DNA of 64,000 bases from Spirosoma sordidisoli. Its GTDB lineage: Bacteria > Bacteroidota > Bacteroidia > Cytophagales > Spirosomataceae. A program made the position numbers and the translations under genes. Shown here in pieces: positions 33,565 through 43,218 of this stretch (position 1 is its first letter; the number at the start of each line of letters is the position of its first letter). Under the pieces are notes generated by a model. It saw only the letters and a list, made by a program, of their open reading frames with translations, was not told where the DNA came from and made no database searches. Location of the stretch: assembly GCF_004138325.1 (NCBI RefSeq), contig NZ_SBLB01000002.1:62001-126000 (forward strand), read 5' to 3'.

Positions 33565-36090
33565 TTATTTTTTTAGGACCAGCGTATAGGTTCGTCCGGG
33601 CTGGGTCGCGAAACTGTATACCGACCCGATCCGGGGTTTCATCATCCGTAGCTGAGCCGCTGGCGATACGATCGGTTCTTTCACCGTTGTCAGCTGGTAA
33701 AAGGGGTTAGGGTTTTGGGCGGGGTTGAGTTCAACCGAAAACCCCTTGCCCTGCATGGCGTTGGGCACCCGGATCTGGCACTGCCCGCCCAGGGTCGATC
33801 GGATAACCACACTGGTAACCTGGCCGTCCTGCCAGTCGAGAGAAACCAGCTCGAAGCCTCCGCGGGCCCGTAGCCCGGTAATGTGGCCCGCAGGCCAGCG
33901 GTCGGGGAGGGCCGGCAGCAGATGAATGGCTCCGTCGTGGCTTTGCATGAGCATTTCGGCAATACCGGCCGTACAGCCAAAGTTGCCGTCGATCTGGAAG
34001 GGCGGGTGGGCATCGAAGAGGTTTTTGTACGTACCGCCAACGCCTGTGCCACCGACGCGTTTCCGGCCGCTTTCGTCGACCGGCGATAGCTGATTGGTAA
34101 TGAGTGTATAGGCCCGGTTCCCGTCGAGCAGCCGTGCCCACCAGTTTACCTTCCAGCCCATACTCCAGCCCGTTGAGGCATCGCCCCGCTGCTCCAGGGT
34201 GTTGCGGGCGGCCGTAAACAGCTGTGGCGTACGAAAGGCCGATACCTGCGCCGACGGATAGAGGCCGTACAGGTGCGAGATATGCCGGTGTTTATCGTTT
34301 GGATCGTCGAGGTCGTCGAGCCACTCCTGAAGCTGGCCGTGTTTACCGACCTGCATGGGCGGTAGCTGCGCCAGTTTCTCTCGAACGATACGGACAAAAT
34401 CGGCGTCTGTATTCAATTCCTGCGCGGCCCGGATAACGCTGGTGAACAGATCGAAGACCAGCTGGTTGTCCATCGTCACCCCCGCGTCGATGGAGGTTTT
34501 GGGGCGGGTGACCGGCGCGTTTTCGGGCGACATGCCGGGGCATACGACCAGGTAATGGTGGTTGGGGTCTTCGACCAGGTAGTCGACGAAGAATTGAGCG
34601 GCTCCTTTCAGCGCCGGGTATACCGACGCAAGGTACACTTTGTTGCCCGAGTAGAGGTATCGCTCCCACAGGTGCTGACTAAGCCAGGCCCCGCTCATGG
34701 GCCACATGGCGTAGTAGATGGGATCGCAGGGGCCGGCAATTCGCCAGAGGTCGGTGTTGTGGTGCGATACCCAGCCCCGGGCGCCGTACATGACCCGGGC
34801 TGTTTCCTGCCCCGTCTGCGACAGGTCGTTCACCAGCCGGACCAGCGGCTGGTGCATCTCGGTCAGGTTCGTGACTTCGGCAGGCCAGTAGTTCATCTCC
34901 GTGTTGATGTTGATGGTGTACTTACTGTCCCAGGGTGGGTCCATGCGGTCGTTCCAGAGGCCCTGTAGCGTGGCTGCCTGCCCGATCTCGCCGTTCGGGC
35001 CGGGTTGCGAGGTGGCGATGAGCAGGTACCGGCCAAACTGAAAATACAGCGACACCAGTTGCGGATCGTTACTCGTGGCAAACTGCCGGATGCGTTCGTC
35101 GGTGGGCAGTCTGGCGGCATCGGTCGTGCCCAGATCGAGTCTGACGCGGTTAAAGTAGCGCTGGTAGGCAGCTACGTGGGTGGCCAGCAGGGCAGAGAAA
35201 GGCCGTTGAGCCGCCCGGTTTAGATACCCGTCGGCCAGCGCCTGCGGGTTGGCCGATAATGTCTTGTAATCCACCACGTTGGTGGCCATCGACACGTAGA
35301 GGGTGACCGCGCTGGCTCCGCGCACAACGACCGATGTATCGGTGCGGCTCGTCTGCCCGCCTTCGGTCCGTATTCGCACGTGGGCGTTGAAGCGCACCTG
35401 CCCCGGCACGCCCTCATGGTCGCTGGTGATACCCGACAAAACGAGTTTGTCAGTTCCTGCAACGCTGCGTTCGGTTCGCTGGGGGCTGTTCATGAACGCC
35501 GAGAACGACAGCTTGCCGGGCTGGCTGGCCGTAAGCCGAATGGCAATGACCTGATCGGGTGCCGACGCCATGACCTGTCGGGTGTAACGTACGCCATCTA
35601 CGGTATAGGCCGTAGTAGCCACCGCCTTGCTGATGTCCAGATCGCGGTAATAGTCGGTATAGGTCTGGTGATTCGGGAAGTCGAGCAGCAGGTTTCCTAC
35701 CGGCTGGTACTTCATGCCGCTATTCGTTTTAGACTCAATTTTTTGGGCGGCCAGTTGCTGAGCTTCGGCCTGTTTGCCCGCAAAAATCAGGCGTCTGATC
35801 TCGGGCAGGGCCGCCAGCGCATCGGGATTGTCGTTGCGGTTGGGGCCACCTGACCATACCGACGATTCGTTGAGCTTGATCACCTCCTGAGCCGGGTTAC
35901 CGTAGACCATGGCGCCCAGCCGACCGTTGCCAAGAGGGAGCGCATCGGTCCAGACGTTACCCGCCGGTTGCGTATACCAAAGCGTGAGTGGACCCGGTTT
36001 GGGGCGTTGCTGGGCCAGGCCAGTGTGGGCCAGTAAGGTCCCTGCCAGCAGGAGAGCGTGGCCTGATAGCCGGAAGGTGAGGTTGCGCAC
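33565..36090 (-). CDS. Glycoside hydrolase family 95 (alpha-L-fucosidase/alpha-L-galactosidase type)
   Basis: This large periplasmic enzyme should remove terminal alpha-L-fucose or alpha-L-galactose from glycans. The frame can start at TTG 36141, but GTG at 36090 gives a cleaner signal ([21 protein letters not shown]) and about 841 residues. GH95 motifs in order: [20 protein letters not shown] and [10 protein letters not shown] near the N-terminus, [33 protein letters not shown] (the two conserved Asn), PGMSPENAP, and [17 protein letters not shown] with the catalytic-position Asp. It is followed by the DUF4861 gene and is divergent from a LacI regulator, the likely repressor. Fucosylated xyloglucan or pectin side chains are plausible substrates by family knowledge. 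Confidence 0.95.
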   Translation of the reverse strand: MRNLTFRLSGHALLLAGTLLAHTGLAQQRPKPGPLTLWYTQPAGNVWTDALPLGNGRLGAMVYGNPAQEVIKLNESSVWSGGPNRNDNPDALAALPEIRRLIFAGKQAEAQQLAAQKIESKTNSGMKYQPVGNLLLDFPNHQTYTDYYRDLDISKAVATTAYTVDGVRYTRQVMASAPDQVIAIRLTASQPGKLSFSAFMNSPQRTERSVAGTDKLVLSGITSDHEGVPGQVRFNAHVRIRTEGGQTSRTDTSVVVRGASAVTLYVSMATNVVDYKTLSANPQALADGYLNRAAQRPFSALLATHVAAYQRYFNRVRLDLGTTDAARLPTDERIRQFATSNDPQLVSLYFQFGRYLLIATSQPGPNGEIGQAATLQGLWNDRMDPPWDSKYTININTEMNYWPAEVTNLTEMHQPLVRLVNDLSQTGQETARVMYGARGWVSHHNTDLWRIAGPCDPIYYAMWPMSGAWLSQHLWERYLYSGNKVYLASVYPALKGAAQFFVDYLVEDPNHHYLVVCPGMSPENAPVTRPKTSIDAGVTMDNQLVFDLFTSVIRAAQELNTDADFVRIVREKLAQLPPMQVGKHGQLQEWLDDLDDPNDKHRHISHLYGLYPSAQVSAFRTPQLFTAARNTLEQRGDASTGWSMGWKVNWWARLLDGNRAYTLITNQLSPVDESGRKRVGGTGVGGTYKNLFDAHPPFQIDGNFGCTAGIAEMLMQSHDGAIHLLPALPDRWPAGHITGLRARGGFELVSLDWQDGQVTSVVIRSTLGGQCQIRVPNAMQGKGFSVELNPAQNPNPFYQLTTVKEPIVSPAAQLRMMKPRIGSVYSFATQPGRTYTLVLKK

Positions 36091-36242
36091 GGAAAGAAAA
36101 GTTAGTAATAAAAAGTACCGGTACGCGTAGTAAAGCAGCAAACCAATGCTTCTTTACCTGAAAAAAGCCTGCTTATCCCCGAACCGCGGATCTGAATCAG
36201 CCGCCCGGAGATAAAGCACGATTGATTTAGTAGATTACACCT

Positions 36243-37280
36243 ATGAAAACCGCTCCCGTTACGATCAAAGACATTGCCCGCTCGTTGAACATCTCGATTT
36301 CAACCGTTTCGCGGGCGTTGCGGGGCATGCCGGAAATCCACCCCGATACGCGCTCTGCGGTGATCCGGCTGGCTCAGGAGCTGGATTATCAGCCGAATCA
36401 GGTTGCTAAAAACCTGGTCAAGAGCCGAACCCGCACTATTGGCGTGATCGTACCGAACCTGAGCTACCACTACTTTTCGGCCATGCTCAACAGCATCGAA
36501 GAAGCCGCGTTGCAGGCAGGGTATAGCGTACTGGTGGCCCAGACCAACGAATCGTACCTGCGCGAAACAACCAATATTCAAAACCTGCTCCGCAGCCAGG
36601 TAGAGGGGCTGATCATTTCGTTGTCGCGCGATACCGACAATTACGCCCACGTTGACCGGCTGGTTCGTAAAAACGTGCCCCTGGTGCTTTTCGACCGCTA
36701 TGCCGATAATATCGACGCGTCGAAAGTCATTGTCGACAACTACGCGGCTTCCTTCAAGGCTACCGAGCACCTGATTGAGCAGGGGTGTCGGCGAATCGGG
36801 TTTCTGGCTGGCCCGGCGCATCTGCTGTTGAGCAACCAGCGGGTCGATGGCTACCGCGCTGCCGCAGCCCAGCACGGGGTCGTTGCGGGCGGTCCGTACG
36901 TCCTTCACTGCGATTATACCCAGGAGAATACCATCGTGCAGACGCTGGCTATGATGAGCCTGCCCAATCCGCCCGATGGCGTCGTGACCATCAGCGACCG
37001 GGTGGCTTATCCGGCCATATACGCCATGAAACAGAAAGGCCTGGCGATACCTGACGATGTGGCGATTGTCAGTTTTAATAACGAGCCTGTGTCCGCTTTT
37101 TTTTCGCCAACCCTCAGCAGCATCAGCCAGCCCATCCAGGAAATGGCCGCCGAAACCGTTCGACTGCTGCTCCGCCAGATCGAGACGACCGACGCCACCG
37201 TGCCGCGCGAAACCAAGATCATGGAAACGCAGCTCGTGGTGCGCGCGTCGTCGCTCCGGACCGGCTACACCCTCAACTGA
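36243..37280 (+). CDS. LacI/GalR-family transcriptional regulator (next to GH95)
   Basis: The product has 345 residues. The N-terminal helix-turn-helix TIKDIARSLNISISTVSRAL (7-26) and hinge region ELDYQPNQVAKNLVKSRTRT are typical. The sensor domain follows (GVIVPNLSYHYFSAMLNSIE, VPLVLFDRYADNIDASKVIV, GCRRIGFLAGPAHLLLSNQR, PDGVVTISDRVAYPAIYAMK, IPDDVAIVSFNNEPVSAFFS). It is divergent from GH95/DUF4861, whose upstream DNA holds the small palindrome GTACCGGTAC (36115-36124), a weak operator candidate. It converges with the second LacI gene. It probably controls GH95 in response to a released sugar; the effector is unknown. Confidence 0.93.
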   Translation: MKTAPVTIKDIARSLNISISTVSRALRGMPEIHPDTRSAVIRLAQELDYQPNQVAKNLVKSRTRTIGVIVPNLSYHYFSAMLNSIEEAALQAGYSVLVAQTNESYLRETTNIQNLLRSQVEGLIISLSRDTDNYAHVDRLVRKNVPLVLFDRYADNIDASKVIVDNYAASFKATEHLIEQGCRRIGFLAGPAHLLLSNQRVDGYRAAAAQHGVVAGGPYVLHCDYTQENTIVQTLAMMSLPNPPDGVVTISDRVAYPAIYAMKQKGLAIPDDVAIVSFNNEPVSAFFSPTLSSISQPIQEMAAETVRLLLRQIETTDATVPRETKIMETQLVVRASSLRTGYTLN

Positions 37281-37341
37281 ACAGTGACTGGCGCTTCGGC
37301 AGCTACTGCCCCGGCTGGCCGAACAGGGCTACTGGCGTTGA

Positions 37342-38358
37342 TCACCCAACGGTCGAGCTACGAACAATCAGCTCGGTAGGCAGAATAACCGTTTCGGGTT
37401 CAGCTGCTGCTTCGGCAGCCAGTTGCCGGAGCAGCAGCCGCGCCGACTGCTGACCAATCTCGCTGACGGGCTGGGCTACGGTGGTCAGACCGGGTTCTAC
37501 CAGGGCTGAGGCCGGGTCGTTGCTGAACCCGACGATGGCAATATCATCGGGAATGCGCAGCCCCCGGCCTTTTATGACTTTGAGGGCCTCGATGGCGGTC
37601 GGGTCGTTCACGGCAAAAAGTGCGTCGGGCGGTTGAGGCAGATTGAGCAGGTGATTTACGTAAATATTGGCCTTCTCAAGGGTCAGATCATAGGAAATGA
37701 CCAGTTCGGCTTCTTCCGGAATCTGGTAGTGGCGCAGGGCATCGCGGTAGCCATTCAGCCGGTGGCGGCTGTTGGGAAGGCTGTCGGGTCCGGCCAGGTG
37801 TGCAATCCGGCGTCGACCGGTCTGGATCAGGTGTTCAACAGCCCGGAAAGCCCCTTCGTAATCATCGACGGTAACCTTCGACACGCTCATGTCCTCACAA
37901 ACCCGGTTGAAAAAGACGACCGGGATACCCTTCCGTTGAAAAATTCGGAAGTGGTCAAAATTACGCGTGTCTTTCGTGTGCGACACCAGCAGTCCATCGA
38001 CCCGGCTGGCCATTAGCGCCCGGGCGTTGGTGACTTCCGTTTCGTACGATTCATTGGAATGGCAGATCACCACGTTGTAGCCCGCTTCGGCCAGTACCTC
38101 TTGCGCCCCGATGATCACCTTCGGAAAGAAAAAACTTAAAAATTCGGGTACGATGATACCAATCGTGCGGGTCTGGCTGGTCAGCAGGGAGATGGCCAGC
38201 TGGTTCCGCTGGTAGTCGAGCTGCTCGGCCAGGTCGAGCACGCGCTGGCGGGTTTTGCTATTTACGTTGGGATGCCCCGTGAGCGCCCGCGACACCGTCG
38301 ATTTGGAGATGCCCAGCTGTTGGGCAATGTCGACTATGGTAGGGAGGTGCTGCTGCAT
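37342..38358 (-). CDS. LacI/GalR-family transcriptional regulator (next to susC)
   Basis: The product has 338 residues with helix-turn-helix TIVDIAQQLGISKSTVSRAL (7-26) and hinge QLDYQRNQLAISLLTSQTRT. The sensor domain matches the family (GIIVPEFLSFFFPKVIIGAQ, IPVVFFNRVCEDMSVSKVTV, GRRRIAHLAGPDSLPNSRHR, PDALFAVNDPTAIEALKVIK, DIAIVGFSNDPASALVEPGL). It is divergent from the SusC operon; a striking twin palindrome at 38425-38462 lies 67 bases upstream of its ATG and about 170 bases before susC. It most likely represses itself and the SusC operon through that site. Confidence 0.93.
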   Translation of the reverse strand: MQQHLPTIVDIAQQLGISKSTVSRALTGHPNVNSKTRQRVLDLAEQLDYQRNQLAISLLTSQTRTIGIIVPEFLSFFFPKVIIGAQEVLAEAGYNVVICHSNESYETEVTNARALMASRVDGLLVSHTKDTRNFDHFRIFQRKGIPVVFFNRVCEDMSVSKVTVDDYEGAFRAVEHLIQTGRRRIAHLAGPDSLPNSRHRLNGYRDALRHYQIPEEAELVISYDLTLEKANIYVNHLLNLPQPPDALFAVNDPTAIEALKVIKGRGLRIPDDIAIVGFSNDPASALVEPGLTTVAQPVSEIGQQSARLLLRQLAAEAAAEPETVILPTELIVRSSTVG

Positions 38359-38424
38359 AGAATTGTATTTTTCTGATAAAGCAAGTCGGGTAGTGTTTAT
38401 ATCGGCTTAAACGTACAACTTTTT

Positions 38425-38462
38425 TTGGGAACATTCCCAATGGCAATTGGGAATGTTCCCAA
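38425..38462. promoter_or_regulatory. Twin LacI-type operator between lacI and susC
   Basis: Two 16-bp near-palindromes, TTGGGAACATTCCCAA (38425-38440) and TTGGGAATGTTCCCAA (38447-38462), are exact reverse complements of one another, separated by TGGCAA. Outer T and A runs extend the perfect inverted arms to 38421-38440 and 38447-38466. No gene ends here, so a terminator is unlikely. Its place between a LacI gene and the operon it faces argues for paired operator sites. Confidence 0.7.
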
Positions 38463-38635
38463 AAAAATAATCAAAATATTCCTTGACAAAAGCTAGTTAT
38501 GGAGGGAAATTAGAAGGAGTCGTAGGTAAGAAATGGCCCAATTGCTTCGCAAAGAGCTTTTTGTCTGATTCGGTCCGTTCAGGGTACCTACGATTGAAAA
38601 ACAACAAAAAATTTAACTATTCCTATATACCCCTT

Positions 38636-41600
38636 ATGGAGAAAGTAATACGTTTTATGGGTTGTCTGTGGCTGCTGATGGCCTGCACAGTAGCAGCCGC
38701 CCTGGCGCAGAACCGTTCGGTAAACGGTCAGGTTACCGGGCCCGACGGCATCGCGCTGCCGGGTGTCAACGTGGTTGTGAAAGGAACCCAGCAGGGCACC
38801 ACCACGAATGCAGATGGTCGGTACTCGTTGTCGGTGCCGGGGCCGAACAGTATACTGGCGTTCTCGTACATCGGCTACCAGCCGCAGGACGTACCCATCG
38901 GAAACCGCGCCACTATCGATGTCATCTTACAGACCGACGACCGTTCGCTGAGCGAAGTGGTGGTGGTGGGCTATGGTACGCAGCGAAAGATCGAAACAAC
39001 GGGGTCTATTGCCTCGGTAAAGTCGGCCGATCTGGTACAAACGCCCGTGTCGAACGTAGCTCAGGGCCTGCAGGCGCGGGTATCGGGGGTACAGATCAGC
39101 CAGAATTCGGGTGCACCGGGCGGCAACATCAGCGTCCGGATTCGGGGCACCAACTCGATCAACGGCACATCGGAGCCGCTGTATATCGTGGATGGGATTC
39201 AGATTTCAAACGGGGGAGGTATTACCGACGTAAGCCCGCTGTCGACTATCAACCCGAGCGATATCGAGTCGGTCGAGGTGCTGAAAGACGCGTCGGCAAC
39301 GGCCATTTACGGCTCACGGGCCGCCAACGGGGTGGTGCTGATCACGACCAAACGGGGTAGGGCCGGCGTAACCCGGGTCACGTACGATGGCTATTACGGC
39401 ACCCAGCAGGTGGCCAAAACGCTGCCAGTACTGAATGCCGCCGAGTTTGCCCAGCTCGAAAACGAGGTGTTCAAAAACAATTTCTACCCTAACCCCGGCA
39501 GTCTCGGCGAGGGGGTAAATTGGCAGAACCTGGTGTTTCAGTCGGCTCCGATTCAAAATCATCAGCTCAGCATTAACGGCGGTTCGGAGAAAACGCAGCT
39601 AGCCGTGTCGGGCAACTATTTCGCGCAGGATGGCATCGTCATCAACTCGGGCTTCAGGCGCTATTCCATGCGCGTCAACCTCGACCATCGTATCAGCGAG
39701 CGGGTCAAAATGGGGGCCAGTATTCTGGGAAGCTACTCGCAGAGCAAAAACGTTCCGTACGGGGTTACCAGCCTGGGCGATGGCGATGTGGTGACGAGCA
39801 GTATTCTGGGGGCGGCTGTTGGGGCTCCGCCAACGCTGCGGGCCTACCGCGACGATGGCAGTATTTTTCCGTTCGGCGAACAGGGTAACGGCCAGTACCG
39901 CGAAGTAGCCAACCCGCTGGGGCTGGCCTCGATCACCAACCAGATCGGCATCCGGCGGACGCTGGCCAATTTTTACGGCGAAGCCAGCCTGATCAAGGGA
40001 CTGACTTATCGCGCGTCGTTCAACATAGACCTGCAAAGCAGCCTGCGCGATACGTATTCGCCCCGGTCCATTATTTCCCGAAACGACCTGAACGACAACT
40101 CGGGTTCCGGCTCCAAAGTAAACGCGAATAGCACCGTTCTGCTGCACGAGAGTATACTGACCTACGTGGCTACCCTGGCCAGTCAGCACAGCCTGAAGTT
40201 TACGGGCGTATTTGCGACCCAGAACAACCTGTCGAACTCGAACACGATCAATGCTACCGGTTTCCCTAACGACGCGACCGGCAACGAAGCCCTGCAGCTG
40301 GCGCTGGCCCGAACGGTAAGCAGCGGCCGCAGCAAAGAGCGGCTGGACTCCTACCTGGGGCGGGTCAACTATGGCTACAAGGATAAGTACTTCATAGACC
40401 TGACGGCCCGGGCCGATGGATCGAGCAAATTCGGCGCCAACCACAAATACGGGTTCTTTCCGGCGGTATCGGCGGCCTGGCGCCTGATCGAAGAACCCTT
40501 CCTGAAGAACGTAAGCTGGCTGACCGACCTGAAACTACGCGCGAGCTGGGGCATCACCGGCAACGCGGGTGGCATCAACCCGTACCAGTCGCTGGCTACG
40601 GTAGCCTCGTCGGGCAGCGATTATCAGTTCAACCACGTATATCTGACCGGTATCAACCCGTCGGGTATTGCCAACCCTGACCTGCGCTGGGAGAAGTCGG
40701 CGCAGACAAACATTGGTCTGGATGTCAGTCTGTTCAATAACCGACTGAGTCTGGTTGTCGACGTTTACGACAAAAACACCCGCGATCTGCTGTATATAAA
40801 GACTCTCCCGCTGTCGTCGGGATACGGGAGCATCACGGGTAATTTCGCGGGTCTTCAGAACCGGGGTGTCGAAGTGGCCGCCAATGCGCGCATCCTGCAG
40901 GGCGCTTTGCGCTGGGATGTATCGGCCAACGCGACTGTGAACCGGAACAAAATACTGGATCTGGACGGCGGCACCACCCGGGAGCGGTTCGTAACCACGT
41001 ACAGTATTCTGGGCGTCGGACAGCCGCTGGGCCTGTTCAAAACCTACGTGTTCGACGGTATCAACCAGACGGGTGAAACCATCCTGCCGGGGTATGACGG
41101 GCGCCTGGGCGGTCATAAAGTGAAAGACATAAACGGCGACGGTACCATTACGGCGGCCGATCAGATCATTACGGGTAATCCGAACCCATCGTTTATCTTC
41201 GGGTTCTCCACCAATCTGGCCTACCGGAACTTCGACCTGGGTGCGTTCCTGTCGGGTACGCAGGGCAACGATATCTTCAACCAGGCCCGCTTTGCCTTTG
41301 AGACCCCGCTGGGGCAGCGAAACCTGCTGAAAGGCGTAGCCAACCGCTGGTCGCCCACGAACCCGAACAACGAGTTTGCCAGTGCGGCCCAGGGCAGCCG
41401 CCTGCCCGTGAGCGATCGCTTCGTAGAAGACGGCTCGTACATACGCTGCAAGAATATTACGCTGGGCTACACCCTGCCCAGGGTGAAAGGCATCGAGCGC
41501 ATTCGGATTTATGCCAGCGCCAATAACCTCTTCACCCTGACGAGCTATACCGGCTTCGATCCGGAGGTAAACACCTACGCGGGCAGCAATACCGTGATCG

Positions 41601-41665
41601 GTGTCGACAATCTGGTCTACCCACCGGCCCGTTCCTTCCTCGGCGGTCTGCAGGTCACATTCTAA
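38636..41665 (+). CDS. SusC/RagA TonB-dependent outer-membrane transporter
   Basis: ATG at 38636 gives 1009 residues with the signal RFMGCLWLLMACTVAAALAQ; the frame extends to a TTG at 38483, but that part is not protein-like. Domains: carboxypeptidase-regulatory-like at about 27-100 (NGQVTGPDGIALPGVNVVVK), SEVVVVGYGTQ at 106-116, plug with SDIESVEVLKDASATAIYGS, and a beta-barrel ending SFLGGLQVTF. Unlike the SusC at 10172 it has no STN domain, in line with LacI control instead of FecI/FecR. It imports glycan fragments with the SusD lipoprotein encoded next. The substrate is unknown; downstream GH2 and upstream GH95 suggest a branched plant polysaccharide. Confidence 0.96.
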   Translation: MEKVIRFMGCLWLLMACTVAAALAQNRSVNGQVTGPDGIALPGVNVVVKGTQQGTTTNADGRYSLSVPGPNSILAFSYIGYQPQDVPIGNRATIDVILQTDDRSLSEVVVVGYGTQRKIETTGSIASVKSADLVQTPVSNVAQGLQARVSGVQISQNSGAPGGNISVRIRGTNSINGTSEPLYIVDGIQISNGGGITDVSPLSTINPSDIESVEVLKDASATAIYGSRAANGVVLITTKRGRAGVTRVTYDGYYGTQQVAKTLPVLNAAEFAQLENEVFKNNFYPNPGSLGEGVNWQNLVFQSAPIQNHQLSINGGSEKTQLAVSGNYFAQDGIVINSGFRRYSMRVNLDHRISERVKMGASILGSYSQSKNVPYGVTSLGDGDVVTSSILGAAVGAPPTLRAYRDDGSIFPFGEQGNGQYREVANPLGLASITNQIGIRRTLANFYGEASLIKGLTYRASFNIDLQSSLRDTYSPRSIISRNDLNDNSGSGSKVNANSTVLLHESILTYVATLASQHSLKFTGVFATQNNLSNSNTINATGFPNDATGNEALQLALARTVSSGRSKERLDSYLGRVNYGYKDKYFIDLTARADGSSKFGANHKYGFFPAVSAAWRLIEEPFLKNVSWLTDLKLRASWGITGNAGGINPYQSLATVASSGSDYQFNHVYLTGINPSGIANPDLRWEKSAQTNIGLDVSLFNNRLSLVVDVYDKNTRDLLYIKTLPLSSGYGSITGNFAGLQNRGVEVAANARILQGALRWDVSANATVNRNKILDLDGGTTRERFVTTYSILGVGQPLGLFKTYVFDGINQTGETILPGYDGRLGGHKVKDINGDGTITAADQIITGNPNPSFIFGFSTNLAYRNFDLGAFLSGTQGNDIFNQARFAFETPLGQRNLLKGVANRWSPTNPNNEFASAAQGSRLPVSDRFVEDGSYIRCKNITLGYTLPRVKGIERIRIYASANNLFTLTSYTGFDPEVNTYAGSNTVIGVDNLVYPPARSFLGGLQVTF

Positions 41666-41672
41666 TTGGCGA

Positions 41673-41707
41673 CTGAGCGATTGAGCGAAATCCGCTCGAT
41701 TGCTCAG
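41673..41707 (+). repeat. TGAGYGATTGAG-type hairpin between susC and susD
   Basis: CTGAGCGATTGAGCG (41673-41687) pairs along its full length with 41693-41707 if two G-U pairs are allowed, with the 5-base loop AAATC. It lies 8 bases after the SusC stop and 30 before the SusD ATG. It is related in sequence to the hairpins at 5110-5214 and 6098-6184. It may protect the upstream mRNA end or set the SusC:SusD ratio; that is inference. Confidence 0.7.
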
Positions 41708-41736
41708 CTGCTCAATCCCTCAATCTATTTTCTGCC

Positions 41737-43218
41737 ATGAGAAAGACACTTATTCCTATACTGGCCTTTGTGCTGACGCTTAGCTCGTGTGAGCTGGAGG
41801 AAACAATCTACTCCTCTATTTATACCGAAGCCTTCTACAAAACCGCAGCTGACGCCGAAAAAGGCCTGATTGCGGTATATGACCCCATTGCCGATATGTG
41901 TGTGGGGCCGGCACTGACTATTGTTTCGGACTTCAGCGCCGATCAGTGCTACCCGCGGGCGGTGGTCGGGCGCAACACGCTTACGCTGTTTTCGTACGAT
42001 CCCAACTACACGACCCAGCGCACCGCCGGCCGGTTAAGCGAAGCTCCGCAACAGATCTGGACCTCCTGCTACGACGGTATCGAAAAGGCCAACTGGATCA
42101 TCGAAAAGGTGCCCAGCGCCAGCATGGACGCTACCCGCCGGGCGCAGATCGTGGGCGAAGCCTATTTCCTGCGGGCATTTTATCACTGGACACTGACCAA
42201 AAATTTTGGGGATGTACCGGTTAAAATCAAAGCCAGTGTCGATCAGGCCGAAGCGATAGTAGGCAAAAGCGCTCGAGCCGATGTCTACAAACAGATTTAC
42301 AGCGATCTCGATCAGGCCGTAGCGGCCGGACTGGTATCCGGGCCGACGGTTGAGAAAGGACGCCCCTCTAAAGAAGCGGTCAATGCCCTGTACGCCAAAG
42401 TAGCGCTGTATAACGAAGACTGGGCCAGGGCGCTGCAGAAAGCCCAGGAAGTAATTAACGCCGGCAAATACTCGCTCATGCCCGATGTACGTGACGTGTA
42501 CCGCTACGACCGCGAAGATCTGGCTCGGGTCGAGAATATCTGGGCGTATGAGTCCGAAGGCGGCTTCAGTCCCAGCCGGGGCCATCAGTTGTCGGGTCTC
42601 TGTGGCCCGCCAAACAGCGCCGGTGCCGAGTATTCACGGGCTTCGTTCGGGTCGATGTTTGCCTACCAGTCGTTCTTCAACTCGTTCGACCCCAGGGACA
42701 AACGGCGGCAGTTGCTCGACACGAGCTATGTGGACCGGAGCAACCGGGTGGTGCCGCAGCGTAGTATCACCCCGATCACGACCCAGGGGGTACTCATCAA
42801 AAAATACCAGGACCCGGTTTCGACGGTGGGCAACCTGCCCAATATCCCGATTCTTCGGCTGCCCGATATGTATCTGGTTGCTGCCGAAGCCGAAGCGCGT
42901 CAGAATGGGCCGACCGCGCTGGCCTACGGGTTCATCAACGTGGTTCGGAAACGGGCCGGGCTGGACGATTTGCGGACCGGATTGAGTAAAGATGCGTTCA
43001 TTGATGCTGTCATACAGGAGCGGTCGTGGGAGTTTTTTGCCGAAGGCGACCGCTGGTACGACCTGACCCGTACGGGCAAGTACCTGACCGAGGTGCCCAA
43101 AGCCGTTAACAACGTTTACCCAACGCGCCCTGTACAGGCCCGAAACCGGTATTTTCCGATACCGCTCGACGAACTGAATGCCAACCCGAAACTGGAGCAG
43201 AACCCCGACTGGAAATGA
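41737..43218 (+). CDS. SusD/RagB family outer-membrane lipoprotein
   Basis: This 493-residue surface lipoprotein pairs with SusC encoded upstream. The signal LIPILAFVLTLSSCE ends in a lipobox; then ETIYSSIYTEAFYKTAADAE, the typical SusD opening. The helical core includes RRAQIVGEAYFLRAFYHWTL with NFGDVPVKI and the C-terminal part has IPILRLPDMYLVAAEAEARQ, WEFFAEGDRWYDLTRTGKYL, and RYFPIPLDELNANPKLEQNP. All are SusD hallmarks. The stop overlaps the start of the next gene by four bases, so that gene is translationally coupled. Confidence 0.95.
   Translation: MRKTLIPILAFVLTLSSCELEETIYSSIYTEAFYKTAADAEKGLIAVYDPIADMCVGPALTIVSDFSADQCYPRAVVGRNTLTLFSYDPNYTTQRTAGRLSEAPQQIWTSCYDGIEKANWIIEKVPSASMDATRRAQIVGEAYFLRAFYHWTLTKNFGDVPVKIKASVDQAEAIVGKSARADVYKQIYSDLDQAVAAGLVSGPTVEKGRPSKEAVNALYAKVALYNEDWARALQKAQEVINAGKYSLMPDVRDVYRYDREDLARVENIWAYESEGGFSPSRGHQLSGLCGPPNSAGAEYSRASFGSMFAYQSFFNSFDPRDKRRQLLDTSYVDRSNRVVPQRSITPITTQGVLIKKYQDPVSTVGNLPNIPILRLPDMYLVAAEAEARQNGPTALAYGFINVVRKRAGLDDLRTGLSKDAFIDAVIQERSWEFFAEGDRWYDLTRTGKYLTEVPKAVNNVYPTRPVQARNRYFPIPLDELNANPKLEQNPDWK

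Noticed and set aside
36115..36129. Overlapping small palindromes GTACCGGTAC and TACGCGTA upstream of GH95 as a LacI operator
   Set aside because: They are short and may occur by chance; without a second copy or conservation they are mentioned only as weak candidates.
38421..38466. Inverted repeat read as a bidirectional terminator
   Set aside because: The flanking genes diverge, so nothing ends there; the internal symmetry of each arm and the adjacent LacI gene fit operators better.
38483..38635. N-terminal extension of the second SusC to TTG 38483
   Set aside because: The translated extension is not signal-like, and ATG 38636 opens directly into a standard signal peptide.
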